Positions 35,969 through 47,040 of a stretch of DNA of 54,039 nt are shown here, in pieces. The position numbers and the translations under genes are program-made. The stretch comes from Thermomucor indicae-seudaticae (lineage: Eukaryota; Mucoromycota; Mucoromycetes; Mucorales; Lichtheimiaceae): positions 1 to 54,039 of the forward strand of contig JSYX01000153.1 in the NCBI GenBank assembly GCA_000787465.1, read 5' to 3'. The notes below the pieces were generated by a model. The model worked only from the letters and a program-made list of their open reading frames with translations, ran no database searches and was not told the origin of the DNA. How positions within the stretch are numbered: position 1 is the first letter of the stretch; each line of letters starts with the position of its first letter.

Positions 35969-36581
35969 TTATGAGCTGGGAACAGGATTCGGGGGTAATG
36001 GCTCCGGCGTGAGCGTCACGACCGGATATGCATTGGGTTCCACTGCTGTCGGCCATTGGCGCCGCCTGCTCAAACAGCCCGAATCAAAGACTGAACTGTC
36101 TTGCGGCTGCTGACAAACGCTGTTGACATTCGCTTCCAGACGACGACGACGTTCGGCCAACGTTCGCCCTGGGAAGATGGCCCGGAAAAAAAGGCCTGGT
36201 TCATTTAGCCAGGCGCGCCGACAGCTCCCTCGTAGTCTCGTCCCCGTCGCCCGGGAGCAACATGCCAGCGCTTGTGTATAACACCCTAAATTGTCAATTA
36301 GGACTAGATATTCATTTGTACACATAAGCTCCCAGTATATACTTTGCGTTTTCCGACCGCTCCAATCCATGCACTAGCCCCACCTGTCCCACAATTCGCG
36401 TCTGGTAGCGCTCGTGAATATGGCCGGCCGTGGAAAGCCAGGCCCTCAACCCCCCAAAACCCCAACTACCACCCCCGGGGCTACAGTTTCCGCTGCAAGC
36501 GGGACAGTCGCTTTCTGCGCAAGCGCCCATGCGGAAGTGCAGTGCATGCAGAATGTCGGGTTCTTGACCAAACATTTCCAC
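35969..36581 (-). CDS. Unrecognised GC-rich ORF pair, possibly one broken gene
   Basis: Two overlapping minus-strand ORFs (36581-36312 and 36370-35969) sit in a patch clearly richer in G+C than the AT-rich surroundings. The upstream part has ESDCPACSGNCSPGG and HIHERYQTRIVGQVGLVHGL; the downstream part has NEYLVLIDNLGCYTQAL, IFPGRTLAERRRRLEAN, and a Pro-rich end. They could be one protein split by a frameshift near 36312-36370. The opposite strand is also open over 36344-36794, which weakens the case. I recognise no family; a transposon-derived or transferred fragment is possible. Confidence 0.25.
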
Positions 36582-36583
36582 TC

Positions 36584-36644
36584 GATTCCTTTGGGAATCG
36601 GAATCGAATCGAGAAAAGAATCGAGTCGAGCCGGAATCGAGTCA
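36584..36644. repeat. Short degenerate GAATCGA/GAGTCGAG repeat tract
   Basis: Variants of GAATCG and GAGTC recur about eight times (GGGAATCGGAATCGAATCGA, then AGAATCGAGTCGAG and GGAATCGAGTCAAGTC). It is next to the GC-rich ORF patch. Confidence 0.7.
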
Positions 36645-39418
36645 AGTCAGTTTGGCACTGGAACTGACAGGGTTCTGTCACGAATATGTCATGAGCACGT
36701 AGGGTGGTCCAAGCGTCTTAGACGAATCAGCCAATCACGTAATCTGGGTCTCTGTGCCACACGCAATGCCCATATGAGTATGCGTGTCTTGTAACAATTA
36801 GGATAGAGATGTTTATATAAGTAAAGAAGCTATGTCAGAATGCAACCGCCTTTTTGTTTCTTCAGTGAGAAGGTCCTGCTATCGACGATGCAATATGACA
36901 CGCATAATATGACGTACGTCTACGTTTTTGTGTTCGCACCAACGTGAAGCAACTTTTCGTAAGGCAATATGCAGTTACACCGTAAAATCGTCTATTTACT
37001 CTGTCTCACGTCTTTACACCTTCAAAATGTAAACTAGTATAGCACGACAGGATGCCTTCCGGCAGCCTCAAACGACATCGAGCTATGAGAAAGGTCATCC
37101 AAAGTTCTGGCGAATGAAAGATAACATCCCAGACATTATCAGCGCTGCTTCTGATTATGCTATTCTTTTTAACCCTTTCCAGCAACCTGTTGAATACTGG
37201 CTCCTATTTCCCGCCATCCTTTTTTCTAGTATTTCACAATGGAAGGTCCGGCAAAAGCGAGCTTACGTGTCCCGTCCCTCTTCAACGTCGTCTTCTTCTC
37301 AGCTTCTACAGAACGCTTCGACACGTCATCTGACATTCATTCACGATTTCCCTGATTGTGGCGATTGGGGCTTCTTCCTTGACCTACTTGATGGTTTCCG
37401 CAATCGCAGAGGCCACTCACATGTCGGCGAATGGACAATGCATAATGCTCAACGTCCTTCTCCCATTTGTCAAGACGGATTGAACTAAGCTCCTCCGAAT
37501 AGACGAGCGACGATCGCTGTCCGCTCGTCGTCATAAGACCAGTGATCACTATATAGACTGGGGAGCAGGGCGGGCTGGCGACATGGAAAGAACCCGTTCC
37601 AACCGATTCTAAGGATGAAGAGGAGGACGTGAAGCCTCAGCAGTAATTTTTCGTATTGTTGACTGTTAAGCGTTGACTGATTGTATCATTGCTGTAGATT
37701 TGACATGGGGTTGGTCAAAGGGTAACTGTACATACAAGAAGAAATGCATTGTAATAATAACAGTGCTGACTTCCTTCGGAAGAGCTGGCTAGAAGCTCTT
37801 GTCCACGCAACAAGAGTACGTTGACTATGGGGTCTGTTATTGTTACTGCTTCTAATTCAGGTGTCAGTTAATTTACATGCTCTCTTATGTAGGTTAACCT
37901 TGGGAAACAATCTGTCGACCGTCATTTGCCTTCGTCTTCAAAGAGACGAGCGGTAGATCAACGTGGCAACGTTCGTTACTTGATTTGGGAAGCTTCGTAA
38001 GCGTATCTTTTTGACCAGGTGCCTTTAATTGTCACCACTTATAGGAGCGATGTACATATCGCGTTATAGGCACCATTCGTAAACAAGGAGCAAATCCATC
38101 TGCAACTTGACAAAAACCGAACAAAACTTCGTGTTGAGATGAACTTTCTCCAATCACCTCCGTTGATGACCACTTCTGGTGTCATCTTTTAAGGAAATCT
38201 CCAAGGTAGCATCTCTTCTGCCTGTTAAACCTTTCTAGGTCGTAACTAACAGTTGCAAGCATCCCAAGACGTTGTCCCATGGCGGCGCCTCCTTTCCCAG
38301 GCGGCGTGTCTGCTGGCTTTGGTGCTGTTCGCGGTGCTCGTGCACGTCGTGATGGTCGTGTCCCTTCCTCTGTGGGGGAAGCTGTCTGTCTCCGTCCATC
38401 GTCGTGTCGGGAACTTGCAAAAGAAGGAGATAAGACCAAGGTGAAGACGGAATCGCCTAAACAAGGTGATCTGTCGTGTCTGTCCGCGGCGGCGTGTCCT
38501 TTAATCCTGGTGACGTGGGCGGTTCTGATGCTCGTCGTGATGTTTCGGGTGCCCGTTGTGGCGCCTATGAGGATGCTACTATATCCTCTTCGTCCGCCGG
38601 ACGTGTTCACCGCTTCAAGCAACGGCTTTGTCAGCACCAGCAAGTCGCTGCGCCTTCCCTTTGCTGTTGCTTCATCGCAACAGCATCAAGTCGGTTTCAG
38701 CGTGAAGGACGGTTGGTTTACTATGTCTCTGGTGGTTTCAATGATTATCATGATTAATCACCATCAAAGACATTACATGATAGTTTCGCAGCAGCTGAAA
38801 AGAACCCGGAAAAATTGGAGACCTCGGCAAACTACGATGAAAATACCGACAAGGAATGCGCAAGGGCAGCATGAATGCAGCCCAAGAATCATACTGTAAT
38901 AACGCGTCGAACAGTTGGAGGCCCTGACGAGAGGGCCGGACGAACGACGTCTCTAGCGGTGCCCGACCGGACGCGGGAAAACGCCACACGTGATCATCAA
39001 AAGATAATGTGGGGAGAGGCGGACATCTGCCCTGAACCACATGGTACCGTGGGCTGGATAAAGCCGTGATCCTGGAAATACGAGAGCCGCCAATGTTATC
39101 TGAAAGGGTTTATGGACTGGAAACCAAGGCAAGACTCACGACAAAAGATGGTGCAGGTGTCAACGTCGGTCTATTTCGGGTGCCTGGAATTAATCTATAG
39201 AAACAAAGTCGATCGGTTGCCGCTTTCTAAGATGCGCGGATGGAATTGCAGCGACGGTTTCGTATCTACGACAACCGCCAGCGTACGGAGGGTGAGGTAG
39301 AGCTTGGCCCTACTTACGTTACGTCGGATCGTAAGGACTTCATTCGAGACATTATCGTATCGATGTGCGAAGATTTTAGAGAATAGATAGCAGTTCAAGG
39401 ACTTTGGTCAACAATATA

Positions 39419-40379
39419 CAGTCACCGCTCGCTTAACTGATATTCGCTAAATCGATATTTTCCTTAAATCGATGGCTTTTGGGGCCTAACGAAAACGGTT
39501 AGCAGAGAAATATCGGCAATTCGCTAAACCGGTATCCGATGGCCTTTGGCCAAAAAAATCGTTTAATCGAGCGTCAATGGTAACGCGTTGGAGACCCATT
39601 TATTGCTTGAAAAAGCTAGCAATTTCAGTCTGCTGAACTGCCTTCCCATCTTCGGCTTCAATTTTGCTAATTCTTTTACGTAGGAAAATGCGACCAGCTC
39701 CATATCCAGACCATCCTCGATGTCAATTGAATCGTGAAATTCTCGATATTTGCGCTTACGCTCTTTTCGAGAAAGTGCTGGCTTTACTTCTTCGTCGTCA
39801 ATGCCAGTACTGTCCGTAGTGGTAATATCGGGACCTGCAAACAAAAAAGTCTTTCCTGTTGCTACTCATACTCACCCTGCGTGTTGCATAAGAAATGATG
39901 GTTACCTTGTGCATTACCAATGCTATCGACGATCTCGTCTAGGGTAAGCGGTTGATGAATGCCTTGGTTTTCTTCCTCTGGGATTAGGTCAATGTCCTCT
40001 ACGTGGCAGCTCGGACCAACGACTTCTTTAAAGAAGCTCATCAAGCCCATCAGACAAAGCCTCCTCCACTCCCCGCGCTACTTGCAATTCTTCTAGATTG
40101 GGTGGCGCAGTAAGCAATTCCGTGTGCTTACTATATATTATATGTAGTTTCAAGTACAGTTATCGGCGACAATAAGCCATTGGCCAACGGACAGCAATTG
40201 TTCTTGTCATAATGACTCATATCAAAGATAGAAAGAGTATAATATGTCTAGCATCAGCCCCGTGCCTGGCACATTCAGTCAGCAGATCTTGGCGGGCATT
40301 CAATTCGCTAAAGTGATATTTTCGCTAATCGATGGCCTTCTGGCGTAACCCAGGTCATCGGTTTAGCGAGCGGTGACTG
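39419..40379. mobile_element. Pogo/Tigger-like DNA transposon derivative, TA target duplication
   Basis: The left end CAGTCACCGCTCGCTTAAC and the minus-strand right end CAGTCACCGCTCGCTAAAC are matching TIRs, with further subterminal similarity (TTCGCTAAATCGATATTTT versus AGCGAAAATATCACTTTAGC). The dinucleotide TA flanks the 961-bp element on both sides (39417-39418, 40380-40381). Repeat copy 1 has the uninterrupted site (ACAATGTATAAAGT near 33561). TA target duplication and a CAGT start are features of Tc1/mariner-pogo elements. Only a C-terminal-sized coding remnant is inside, so it is non-autonomous. Confidence 0.85.
39563..40050 (-). pseudogene. Coding remnant inside the pogo-like element, probably transposase C-terminus
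   Basis: An exon (40050 to about 39906) encodes MGLMSFFKEVVGPSCHVED and LTLDEIVDSIGNAQ. A GTAACC...TTTGCAG intron leads in frame to GPDITTTDSTGIDDEE, LSRKERKRKYREFHDSID and MELVAFSYVKELAKL. No DDE catalytic core or HTH is present. Position inside the TIRs and acidic/coiled composition fit the tail of a Tigger-type transposase; this is inference, since I see no diagnostic motif. Confidence 0.45.
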
Positions 40380-40483
40380 TATGGAATGAGGCGCCGCTAT
40401 TGAGTCTCTTAATCCTGCATATGAGGCGTGAAACCCCGATTTTGAGTGAAAAATTAGAACAGCCAGTCTTCGTCACTGGCGGA

Positions 40484-41205
40484 AGGCGTTCTATACTCCG
40501 TGTATGAGGTTTTTATTGGAGTCAAACTTGATAAATAGTGCATGCAGAAAATAAACAGTGTCTAGGCCACGAAATGCACTATTCCAGGTTGCGTAGAAAA
40601 CTAATAAGTACACTGACATTTAAATTCTTTAAGTAAAAAGCCTGTTTTCTAAATCTATCAATCATATCAACAGGAAACTGTAAGTGCCTCTATCCGTCAG
40701 TCTAATTCGGATTTTTACAAGTCGCCTGAATCATTCATTTGAGGGTCACTGTCATTGTAGCTTTTATAGCCACAGTTGCGCGCACTCGAATGTCGACCTT
40801 TTCATCGCAGAGGTTAACTTTTCATACTTCATCTAAGATAGGCATTTCTGCGTTCATAAGCACTATGCCGCCTAAAATAGGTCCAACAATGTTGTATTTT
40901 TCGGAATACAGCTGCATGTCTGTTTCCTATTCAATTAGAAATCTCTAATTATGAATCGCGTCGCTCCCGTATATTTTCTGGTTGTAAAGTCATCATAAGG
41001 ACAATGGAAAAGGACTTTTGACAATTGCGATTTTACTTTAATGTTATGCACTGTGACTAACTACCAAAGTGTTGAATCAAATCTGATTTCTTGCAAAGCA
41101 ACCTTCAATCGGTAAAACATTTCACCGAAAAGCACTACAGACGGACGGACAGACAGACAGACCAAATTATCAAGGCGTTCATTTCATACTCCGTATAGAA
41201 CGCCT
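40484..41205. mobile_element. Inverted-repeat-bounded insertion in repeat copy 2
   Basis: AGGCGTTCTATACTCCG at 40484-40500 is mirrored at the right end, whose minus strand reads AGGCGTTCTATACGGAGTAT. The right end is itself a small hairpin (GGCGTTC...GAACGCC). Taking this segment out brings copy 2 back into alignment with copy 1 (GCCAGTC...then AAAAGGGG...AATTGACGTCTTAC). A short GACG/GACA repeat lies at about 41140-41161. No recognisable ORF and no clear target duplication. Confidence 0.5.
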
Positions 41206-42645
41206 AAAAAGGGGATGCGTCCAAAATTGACGTCTTACTTTCTCTTGTTACCTTATTTCTAACCCAAATCTCACCTTGTCCTTTATGTGTTATCCAGAAA
41301 AGACCTTTCATCCAGCCTTTGACGTCTCCTCGCTATCGGTCAATCAGAGTTTGTCTTGAAGAAAGCATCAAATTCTTGACATAGACATTTCTCATGTCAA
41401 GGTAGGTTTGTCAAGTATCGGCTTATAGCAGTTCTCGTCGTAATAGCCGCATTACAAAGGTTAGAATGTGCTAGACTGGGAAAAATCATGGTTAACCGTG
41501 ATGCTTAGAAACTGAGCCACAGAAAGACTCAGCTAGCCAAACATGTTCGATGTCAGTAATGTCGCGTTTTATGGTCATGATGAAATCTCTTTTTATCAAG
41601 TTGGGGTGGGAGAACTAGAGAAGCTTGCAACAAGTTTTCCAGATGACGCTTTCCATTTGGAGGAAGTCCAAGATCTGGGCTCAACACAGCAAAGATGCAG
41701 CTGCAGAAAATTGTGGCGTATATACCTTGTGGCCATATACCGCTCTGGCTTTGGAGAATGGTCATACCGTCACGTTGTCTCACTTTGTTGTGTCTATTTC
41801 TTGTTTTGAATGATTTGGATTGGGTCCCGTTTTGTTTCATCGCAACATGTGGCGGCCGCCCAGCAAGTCTAGGAAACATCCATATGCATTTTTGCATGTC
41901 ACATATTCTCTATTTAGTTTCATATATCATTCCGTACGTACCATTTGCATATCCATTTGCATGTATATTGCATCTATTTACAAATTGTACGCTGCTTTAA
42001 TCAAGAAGGCAGCAACAGTTGATTAGAGGCTATATCTTTCCCCGATCTGGTATTCATTAGTGGAGTTCAAGCCTGCAGCAAACATCACTCACGTAATCAA
42101 GTGGAAAACGCTGATACAATTGTTTTCAGTACTCCGTGCGATATCGTTGGTTACACTGATGGTCTGAGTGGCCTTCTGTGACCCACGTTGTCTTGAAGGA
42201 CATTCATAACGCGAGACTGAGCCTGACCTTTGAACAATCATACTACGGGTCCTTCGTGGATATGGTCCGGCAAGGACTGCTGCTGTCACCAGTTACGCCT
42301 CTTTCGAAATGACACGGTATCGTTCTTCCATAAACGCTGCGTTCATCGCAGAGGGAATCGCTCCGCTGTGTAATGGACCGTCTAGAGAAAGGATCAATGC
42401 CAGATAAGAAGTCGACCGGGTTCCAGAAAAGTTCCAGGCGCGCGCGGCAACGTTTACGCAGCTCATACAGATCGTCAACATGGAGAATTAAAAGAATGCA
42501 TAGCTGTGCGCGTCTAGACAAGACCAAGTTATTTTTTATTTTGAAAAGCAGATGACGCAAGTCATTTACAAATTCGGGCAAACCGTCTTTTGAGTAACAT
42601 GAAGGGATAGCCATGGTCGATGATCAGGAGAAAAAAAAAGATGGT

Positions 42646-42717
42646 GTGCAGGATAGGATTCGAACCCATGTTGCTAAATGACCACAGGGGCAGAGGTTAC
42701 CAAATGCCGGTCTTTCT
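42646..42717 (-). other. tRNA-like sequence (T-arm/B-box only)
   Basis: The minus strand reads ATGGGTTCGAATCCTATCC, a perfect pol III B-box with a 5-bp T-stem, followed by CTGCAC. The 5' half does not pair with this acceptor strand and no proper anticodon arm is visible. Probably a tRNA relic or tRNA-derived short interspersed sequence. Confidence 0.3.
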
Positions 42718-42812
42718 GTGAGCCGCGTGCAGAAACACGAAAGTACACTGGCCGATCGAAGTGATAACTTACCCCTCACGCCAGACTAGCCGCCTCCAAA
42801 GGCCTGCACTTT

Positions 42813-42884
42813 ATGACGGAGAATCGAATCACCGAGCTTCGGGTTCAAAGACTGACGCCTTGTCCGAACCCTACAACCCGGCAG
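42813..42884 (-). pseudogene. Degenerate tRNA (Gln-like, anticodon TTG)
   Basis: The minus strand gives a 72-nt tRNA-sized unit. A 4-bp D-stem TTGT/ACAA encloses a GG-containing loop, the anticodon loop is CTTTGAA (TTG), and a T-loop-like TTCGATT follows. The acceptor arms pair at only 5 of 7 positions, and the anticodon and T stems carry mismatches, so it looks like a decayed tRNA-Gln rather than a working gene. Confidence 0.35.
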
Positions 42885-43552
42885 TTCTGTTCTATACTGT
42901 TTTTTTCTTGAGGATGATTTTTATTTCTCACGCTTTTTCTATGCCTTTCTCACTTCCATCGTCCCCCTCTCCGTTTCCACACTTCCTTTTCCTTTTTTTT
43001 TCTCTTTCCACACCTTTTCCGTTTCCTTAAATTTTTTTCCTTTTACTTTATCGATTTTGACACTGTTCGTCGGATCTCGCCCCGAACTTTTCCGTCCCCC
43101 CTACATTTCAAGTGTCCCCCTTTTCTCTTTGTCATAACTCTTCTATACTGATTCACATTACACATGTCGACTTTGACACTATGCTTTCTGCAAGATATCA
43201 CTTTAGCACTTCGATTTTATTTACGCTTACGCATTCATTGTACTATCTACATCGCACCGAGAGCCTGCTTTCAAGGACTTGAAACTTGACCTAAAAGCGA
43301 GATTTCAAGGACCTTTTAAAATTCAACGCAGATGATCAAGCCAGGTCTTTTCTTGAAGATCGTACAAGTGGCCTCATTTTGATGACTGCAGACGTGATAA
43401 ACTCTGGGATTCGCTCAAAATATATGACGATTAATAGTAAAGGCTTTTTTAATCGTATGTCCATACAGTGTTAATTATAACAATGGGCAACTCGGGGCAA
43501 GCTAGATCCATAATAATTAATCACAATATCGGTAAGACGTTCCATCGTGCAT

Positions 43553-44364
43553 CTAAATCCTAGTCTTATATAACTTGACAAGTTCTCGAACGAGTTCCCT
43601 AAAATCGACTCCTACCTTGGCCAGAAAGTTGAATGTAAGCCTGTGTTTAGCGGATGCACAGGGGATTTGCATCTGCAACTTGACAGACTGCCAAAGTCTG
43701 GACCTCTTCGCGGCAGAGATTACTCGACCTGGAGCGGCGAAGCGTGGCAAATGATACCTTGATGGATTATCAAAGACAGACCTGTCAACGAGATACAAAA
43801 TTTTGTTCCAGAGAGCCAGCGTCAAGTTTATTCCATTAATGGTGTCATGACCATCAAGGTCGCAATCTTCCCAGTAGCTGCACGAAGGTACGCTGCCTAT
43901 CAGCTCGCGAAATTTACTAGACATGACATTATTAGATCAAATCCGAGTCATCACACCGCAGCAGCGGGGAAAGCTTCAAAGTCCAGGCACGGCATAGTAT
44001 ACCGTGGACATGGGTTCGTGCGGTTCAGGGCGTATAAACCGGCGATATCCTTTAGTGGACGACAGTGGAGACCGTAATCGCCGGGACAAAAATCGATGTC
44101 GTCCGACACCCTGCCACGTTGGCGATTCCTCAAAGCTACGACAACAGGGGCGGTGGTACTGCACCTGGGGTTTCGGATGCCTGAAAGAAGGGAAACGCAC
44201 GAATTTTCCATTCCCTTGATGTGTTTTGTCCAAGCGCGGACATGAGAAACACACGTCAGCCGGTTGCCGGTTTTCGTGTACAATCTCTGAGCGAGACGTG
44301 CGGCTGTTCGTAAAGCAAAGGGGTTCCGGCCTGAGTAGACATTCCGGAAGCTCTTTTGACACAC
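43553..44364 (-). CDS. Two unrecognised adjacent ORFs (possible broken gene)
   Basis: Minus-strand ORFs at 44364-43951 (137 codons) and 43924-43553 (123 codons). The first contains KTGNRLTCVSHVRAWTKHIK and FCPGDYGLHC. The second contains SYWEDCDLDGHDTINGINLT, RYHLPRFAAPGRVISAAKRS and LTFNFLAKVGVDFREL. Composition looks protein-like, and a short gap with a stop separates them, so they may be one gene broken by mutation or an intron. A second minus frame is also open over 43976-44362. I recognise no family. The position in the repeat-rich region favours a transposon-derived origin. Confidence 0.3.
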
Positions 44365-44629
44365 ACGGTCATTTCAATTGGCTGTGTTATCTTTTTCCGA
44401 TCTTAACATCTGCCGATCGTTGCCCATCAAGTAGTACTTTGTCCTTTTGGGTATTTGTATGCATAAGTTCACTAAACTTCTTTCGCTATCTGGAGACAAA
44501 AGGTCACTCGAGTTCTGCGGCGGACGCGTGCATCCATGAGGGGCATTCAATCCCAGCCAAAAGAAGATGCCGCTTCCGGCTGAGTGAACCTTTTCGTTTC
44601 AGGTGCTTTCTCCCTTCCGAACTCCTTCG

Positions 44630-47040
44630 ATGCAATCGGCCATCAGACAACCTCGTATACCTGAACAACAACCTGTTGGACAGACGTTGCCTCCTGTGCC
44701 GGTTGGCATCGACACCTCGAATTCTCCACCCCTTCCACCCGGAGCTATGCCCAATGGGACTCGTGTTCAGGTCCAAAAGTACCTCGTCATTATCCACAAT
44801 TTCGTTGCAGAAGGTAATTTGAAGAGGAAACGAAGAAAGATACAAGTCTAGAACGCTTGTGCCTATGTAGGTGGTTTTGCCCATGTATACTTGGCCAGGA
44901 TTGAAGGCAAGCAGGGATTCGTCATCTTGAAGCGTGTTGCAGTTCCAGACACAGAACGACTCAAGACAGTCGAGAAAGAAATCGCTTTCATGGTAAAAAA
45001 CCAAGAAAGAAACGTTGGCTTTCTCTCTATCTTAATTCGATCTCGTACCTTTTTGTCCTGTGGATCAGAAAAAATTGGGAGATCACAAAAATATCACGAG
45101 GTACTATGCATCCCGTATTGATCCGCTACCTACCGGTGGTTTTGAAGCATTTATACTCATGGAATACTGTCCTGGTACGTCCGAAAAGAGAGCATGATCT
45201 CTCTTGTGTCTTTTCACTTTGACTTACGCAATGTATTTGGATTAGGTGGAGGCGTGATTGATCTGATGAACAGGAGGCTTCAGCAGAGATTGACAGAACC
45301 GGAAATCTTGAAAATATTTAGCGACGTCTGTGAGGTAACAATTCTGGAAAAGGGGACAACGTCAATGATGGACTTACATTTGTCAATAACGACAAGGCGC
45401 TTGCTTATATGCATTACTGCACCCCTCCTGTCCTGCATAGAGATTTGAAGGTCAGTTATAAAGAACGGTACTATGTCATTTGTAGTAAAAGACTGAAGAC
45501 CATCAGGTGGAAAACATTCTCATCCTAGGTCAAGACCATTATAAACTCTGCGATTTTGGATCAGCAGCGCTTTCAAAAGGCGATTATGTTCCAACGACGC
45601 TGCAAGAAATTCAAAAGATCGAAGACGATATACAGCGACACACGACACTTCAATACCGTGCACCAGAAATGATTGACGTTTACCAGAAAAGACCTATAAA
45701 CGAAAAGGCTGATATATGGGTATGCATGTAATAGTAGCTCTTTGTGTTTAGTGTTACTTAACGTATTGTTGATATAGGCTCTGGGAGTATTGCTTTATAA
45801 ATTATGCTACTATACCACGCCTTTTGAAGAACAAGGTCAACTGGCAATATTGAATGCGCGCTATTCGATACCCAGCCATCCGCCATTTTCCGATGGAGTA
45901 CGGCGTCTTATTGTCTCTTTGCTTCAGGAAGATCAAAGGAAAAGACCAAACATATACCAAGTCCTTAAAGCTGTTTGTCAGCTGAGAGGCGTTCCATGTC
46001 CCATTCGTAACGTAAGTGGTTTTCTGTCTATCAAAAACCCCAGAGGCCTCAAAATTTGCTCATGATTTGCTTGGTAGATATACGCCGATACACAATCCCC
46101 CCCAGAATCCGCTCGACAAAGCCCGAAATCAGATCAAGCCACTTCTTCTCCAGGTGCCATATTTGAGCGTATGCCCACTCCACCGCAACAGATGCTAGAA
46201 ATTATTCCTATGCGGCGTGGTCGACCGACGCGACACGTGAAATCGTCTTCAGGCACGCAGATTGAACCAGAAAAGACCGCACCAGCCGCAACAGCAGCAG
46301 CCTCCTTTGATCCGTTTGATCCCGCTCATGTCAATGCTTCGTCGAAAAGCGAGAAACTGGATTTCGATCCAAATAGTATATTCTCTTTAAACGAAAAGAG
46401 CCTTGCGGATGCCAACTTCCAAGCAGCCAGAAGCGATCAAGAAAAAGTCGAAGCACGAAAAAGCTTATTGGCTTTCGAATCAGACTTTGACCCCAGTAAA
46501 TTCACTAACAACAACAACAGCAGCAGTCAGCGAAGTAGTTTCACACCTCGCTACGAATCTCCTCCCATGGTATCTGCCGTTCCCAGCGGTCAGAACTCGT
46601 CTTCGGTAACCGGATCGGATCATTCCGATGACAATACTGCGAAGGATAAAGAAGATGATGATCGGCCAAAGATACGTAATCTAGTTGCTTCGGATATTGA
46701 ATCACGTATCCAGTCGTTACAAATGCACGCCACTGCTGCTACAGCTACTACTACTGCTGCTGATGCTGACATTATTGGCCCACCTAAGCCATCGCGTTCA
46801 ACACCATCATCACAACAACAACAAAAATATAAACCGACACCACCTCCGAAACCTGCACGATTCCGTTTATCCAACGTCGTTGCTCCCGTTCTAGAGCCAA
46901 CCAGCAGCAGTACTACCAGCAACATTATTCCTAACAACAACAAGGACGATAGAAGACCTTCGCTCACCGATTTTGAGGAGAAGTTTCCACCCATTGATGA
47001 TCTTTATAAAAAGCTCCCTGTCGATCTCCAGTCAAAATGA
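44630..47040 (+). CDS. Ark/Prk (NAK-family) actin-regulating Ser/Thr kinase
   Basis: Exon 1 (44630-44813) starts MQSAIRQPRIPEQQPVGQ. Exon 2 (from 44871) opens the kinase with GGFAHVYLAR and VILKRV (lysine). Later exons: KNITRYYASRID, FILMEYCPG, GGVIDLMNRRLQQRL, CTPPVLHRDLK|VENILI, LCDFGSA, the NAK-type activation segment IQRHTTLQYRAPEMIDVY, LGVLLYKLCYYTTPFEEQGQ, then RPNIYQVLKAVCQLRG. The long last exon is low-complexity and contains the proline motif KPTPPPKPARF, like the SH3-binding sites of yeast Ark1/Prk1. These kinases phosphorylate endocytic coat proteins to disassemble actin patches. An AG just upstream of 44603 (TTTCGTTTCAG) leaves open an extra 5' exon. Confidence 0.88.

Larger units (their letters stand above)
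37175..41250. repeat. Unclassified interspersed repeat, copy 2, with two nested insertions
   Basis: Diverged copy of 31795-33765 in the same orientation. It includes an additional stretch (about 38300-38580) with RG-rich coding potential on the plus strand (e.g. GFGAVRGARARRDGRVP, 38310-38360) that copy 1 lacks. It is interrupted by a TA-flanked TIR element (39419-40379) and by an inverted-repeat-bounded insertion (40484-41205). Outside these, synteny with copy 1 continues to AATTGACGTCTTAC at 41226-41239. The longest ORFs (37114-37488 and 38279-38899, plus) are not recognised. Confidence 0.75.
41251..43552. other. Gene-poor stretch with tRNA-like relics
   Basis: Several ORFs of 60-120 codons exist (e.g. 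41543-41809 plus, 42243-42614 minus) but show no family motif, no coherent exon chain and comparable opposite-strand openness. Two tRNA-like sequences lie at 42646-42717 and 42813-42884. From 42890 to 43130 the plus strand is strongly pyrimidine-rich. Confidence 0.5.

Noticed and set aside
41140..41161. GACGGACGGACAGACAGACAG read as the start of a tandem-repeat or CRISPR-like array
   Set aside because: Very short simple repeat with no spacers. No CRISPR array is visible anywhere, as expected for a eukaryotic nuclear sequence.
42761..43030. 89-codon plus ORF with a hydrophobic Phe/Pro/Ser-rich second half
   Set aside because: The composition comes from a long pyrimidine-rich tract; it overlaps the tRNA-like relic and has no domain.
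44004..44822. Plus-strand ORFs (71 and 198 codons) before the Ark/Prk-like gene
   Set aside because: The longer one runs out of frame into the first kinase exon and shows no domain; likely 5' region or chance.
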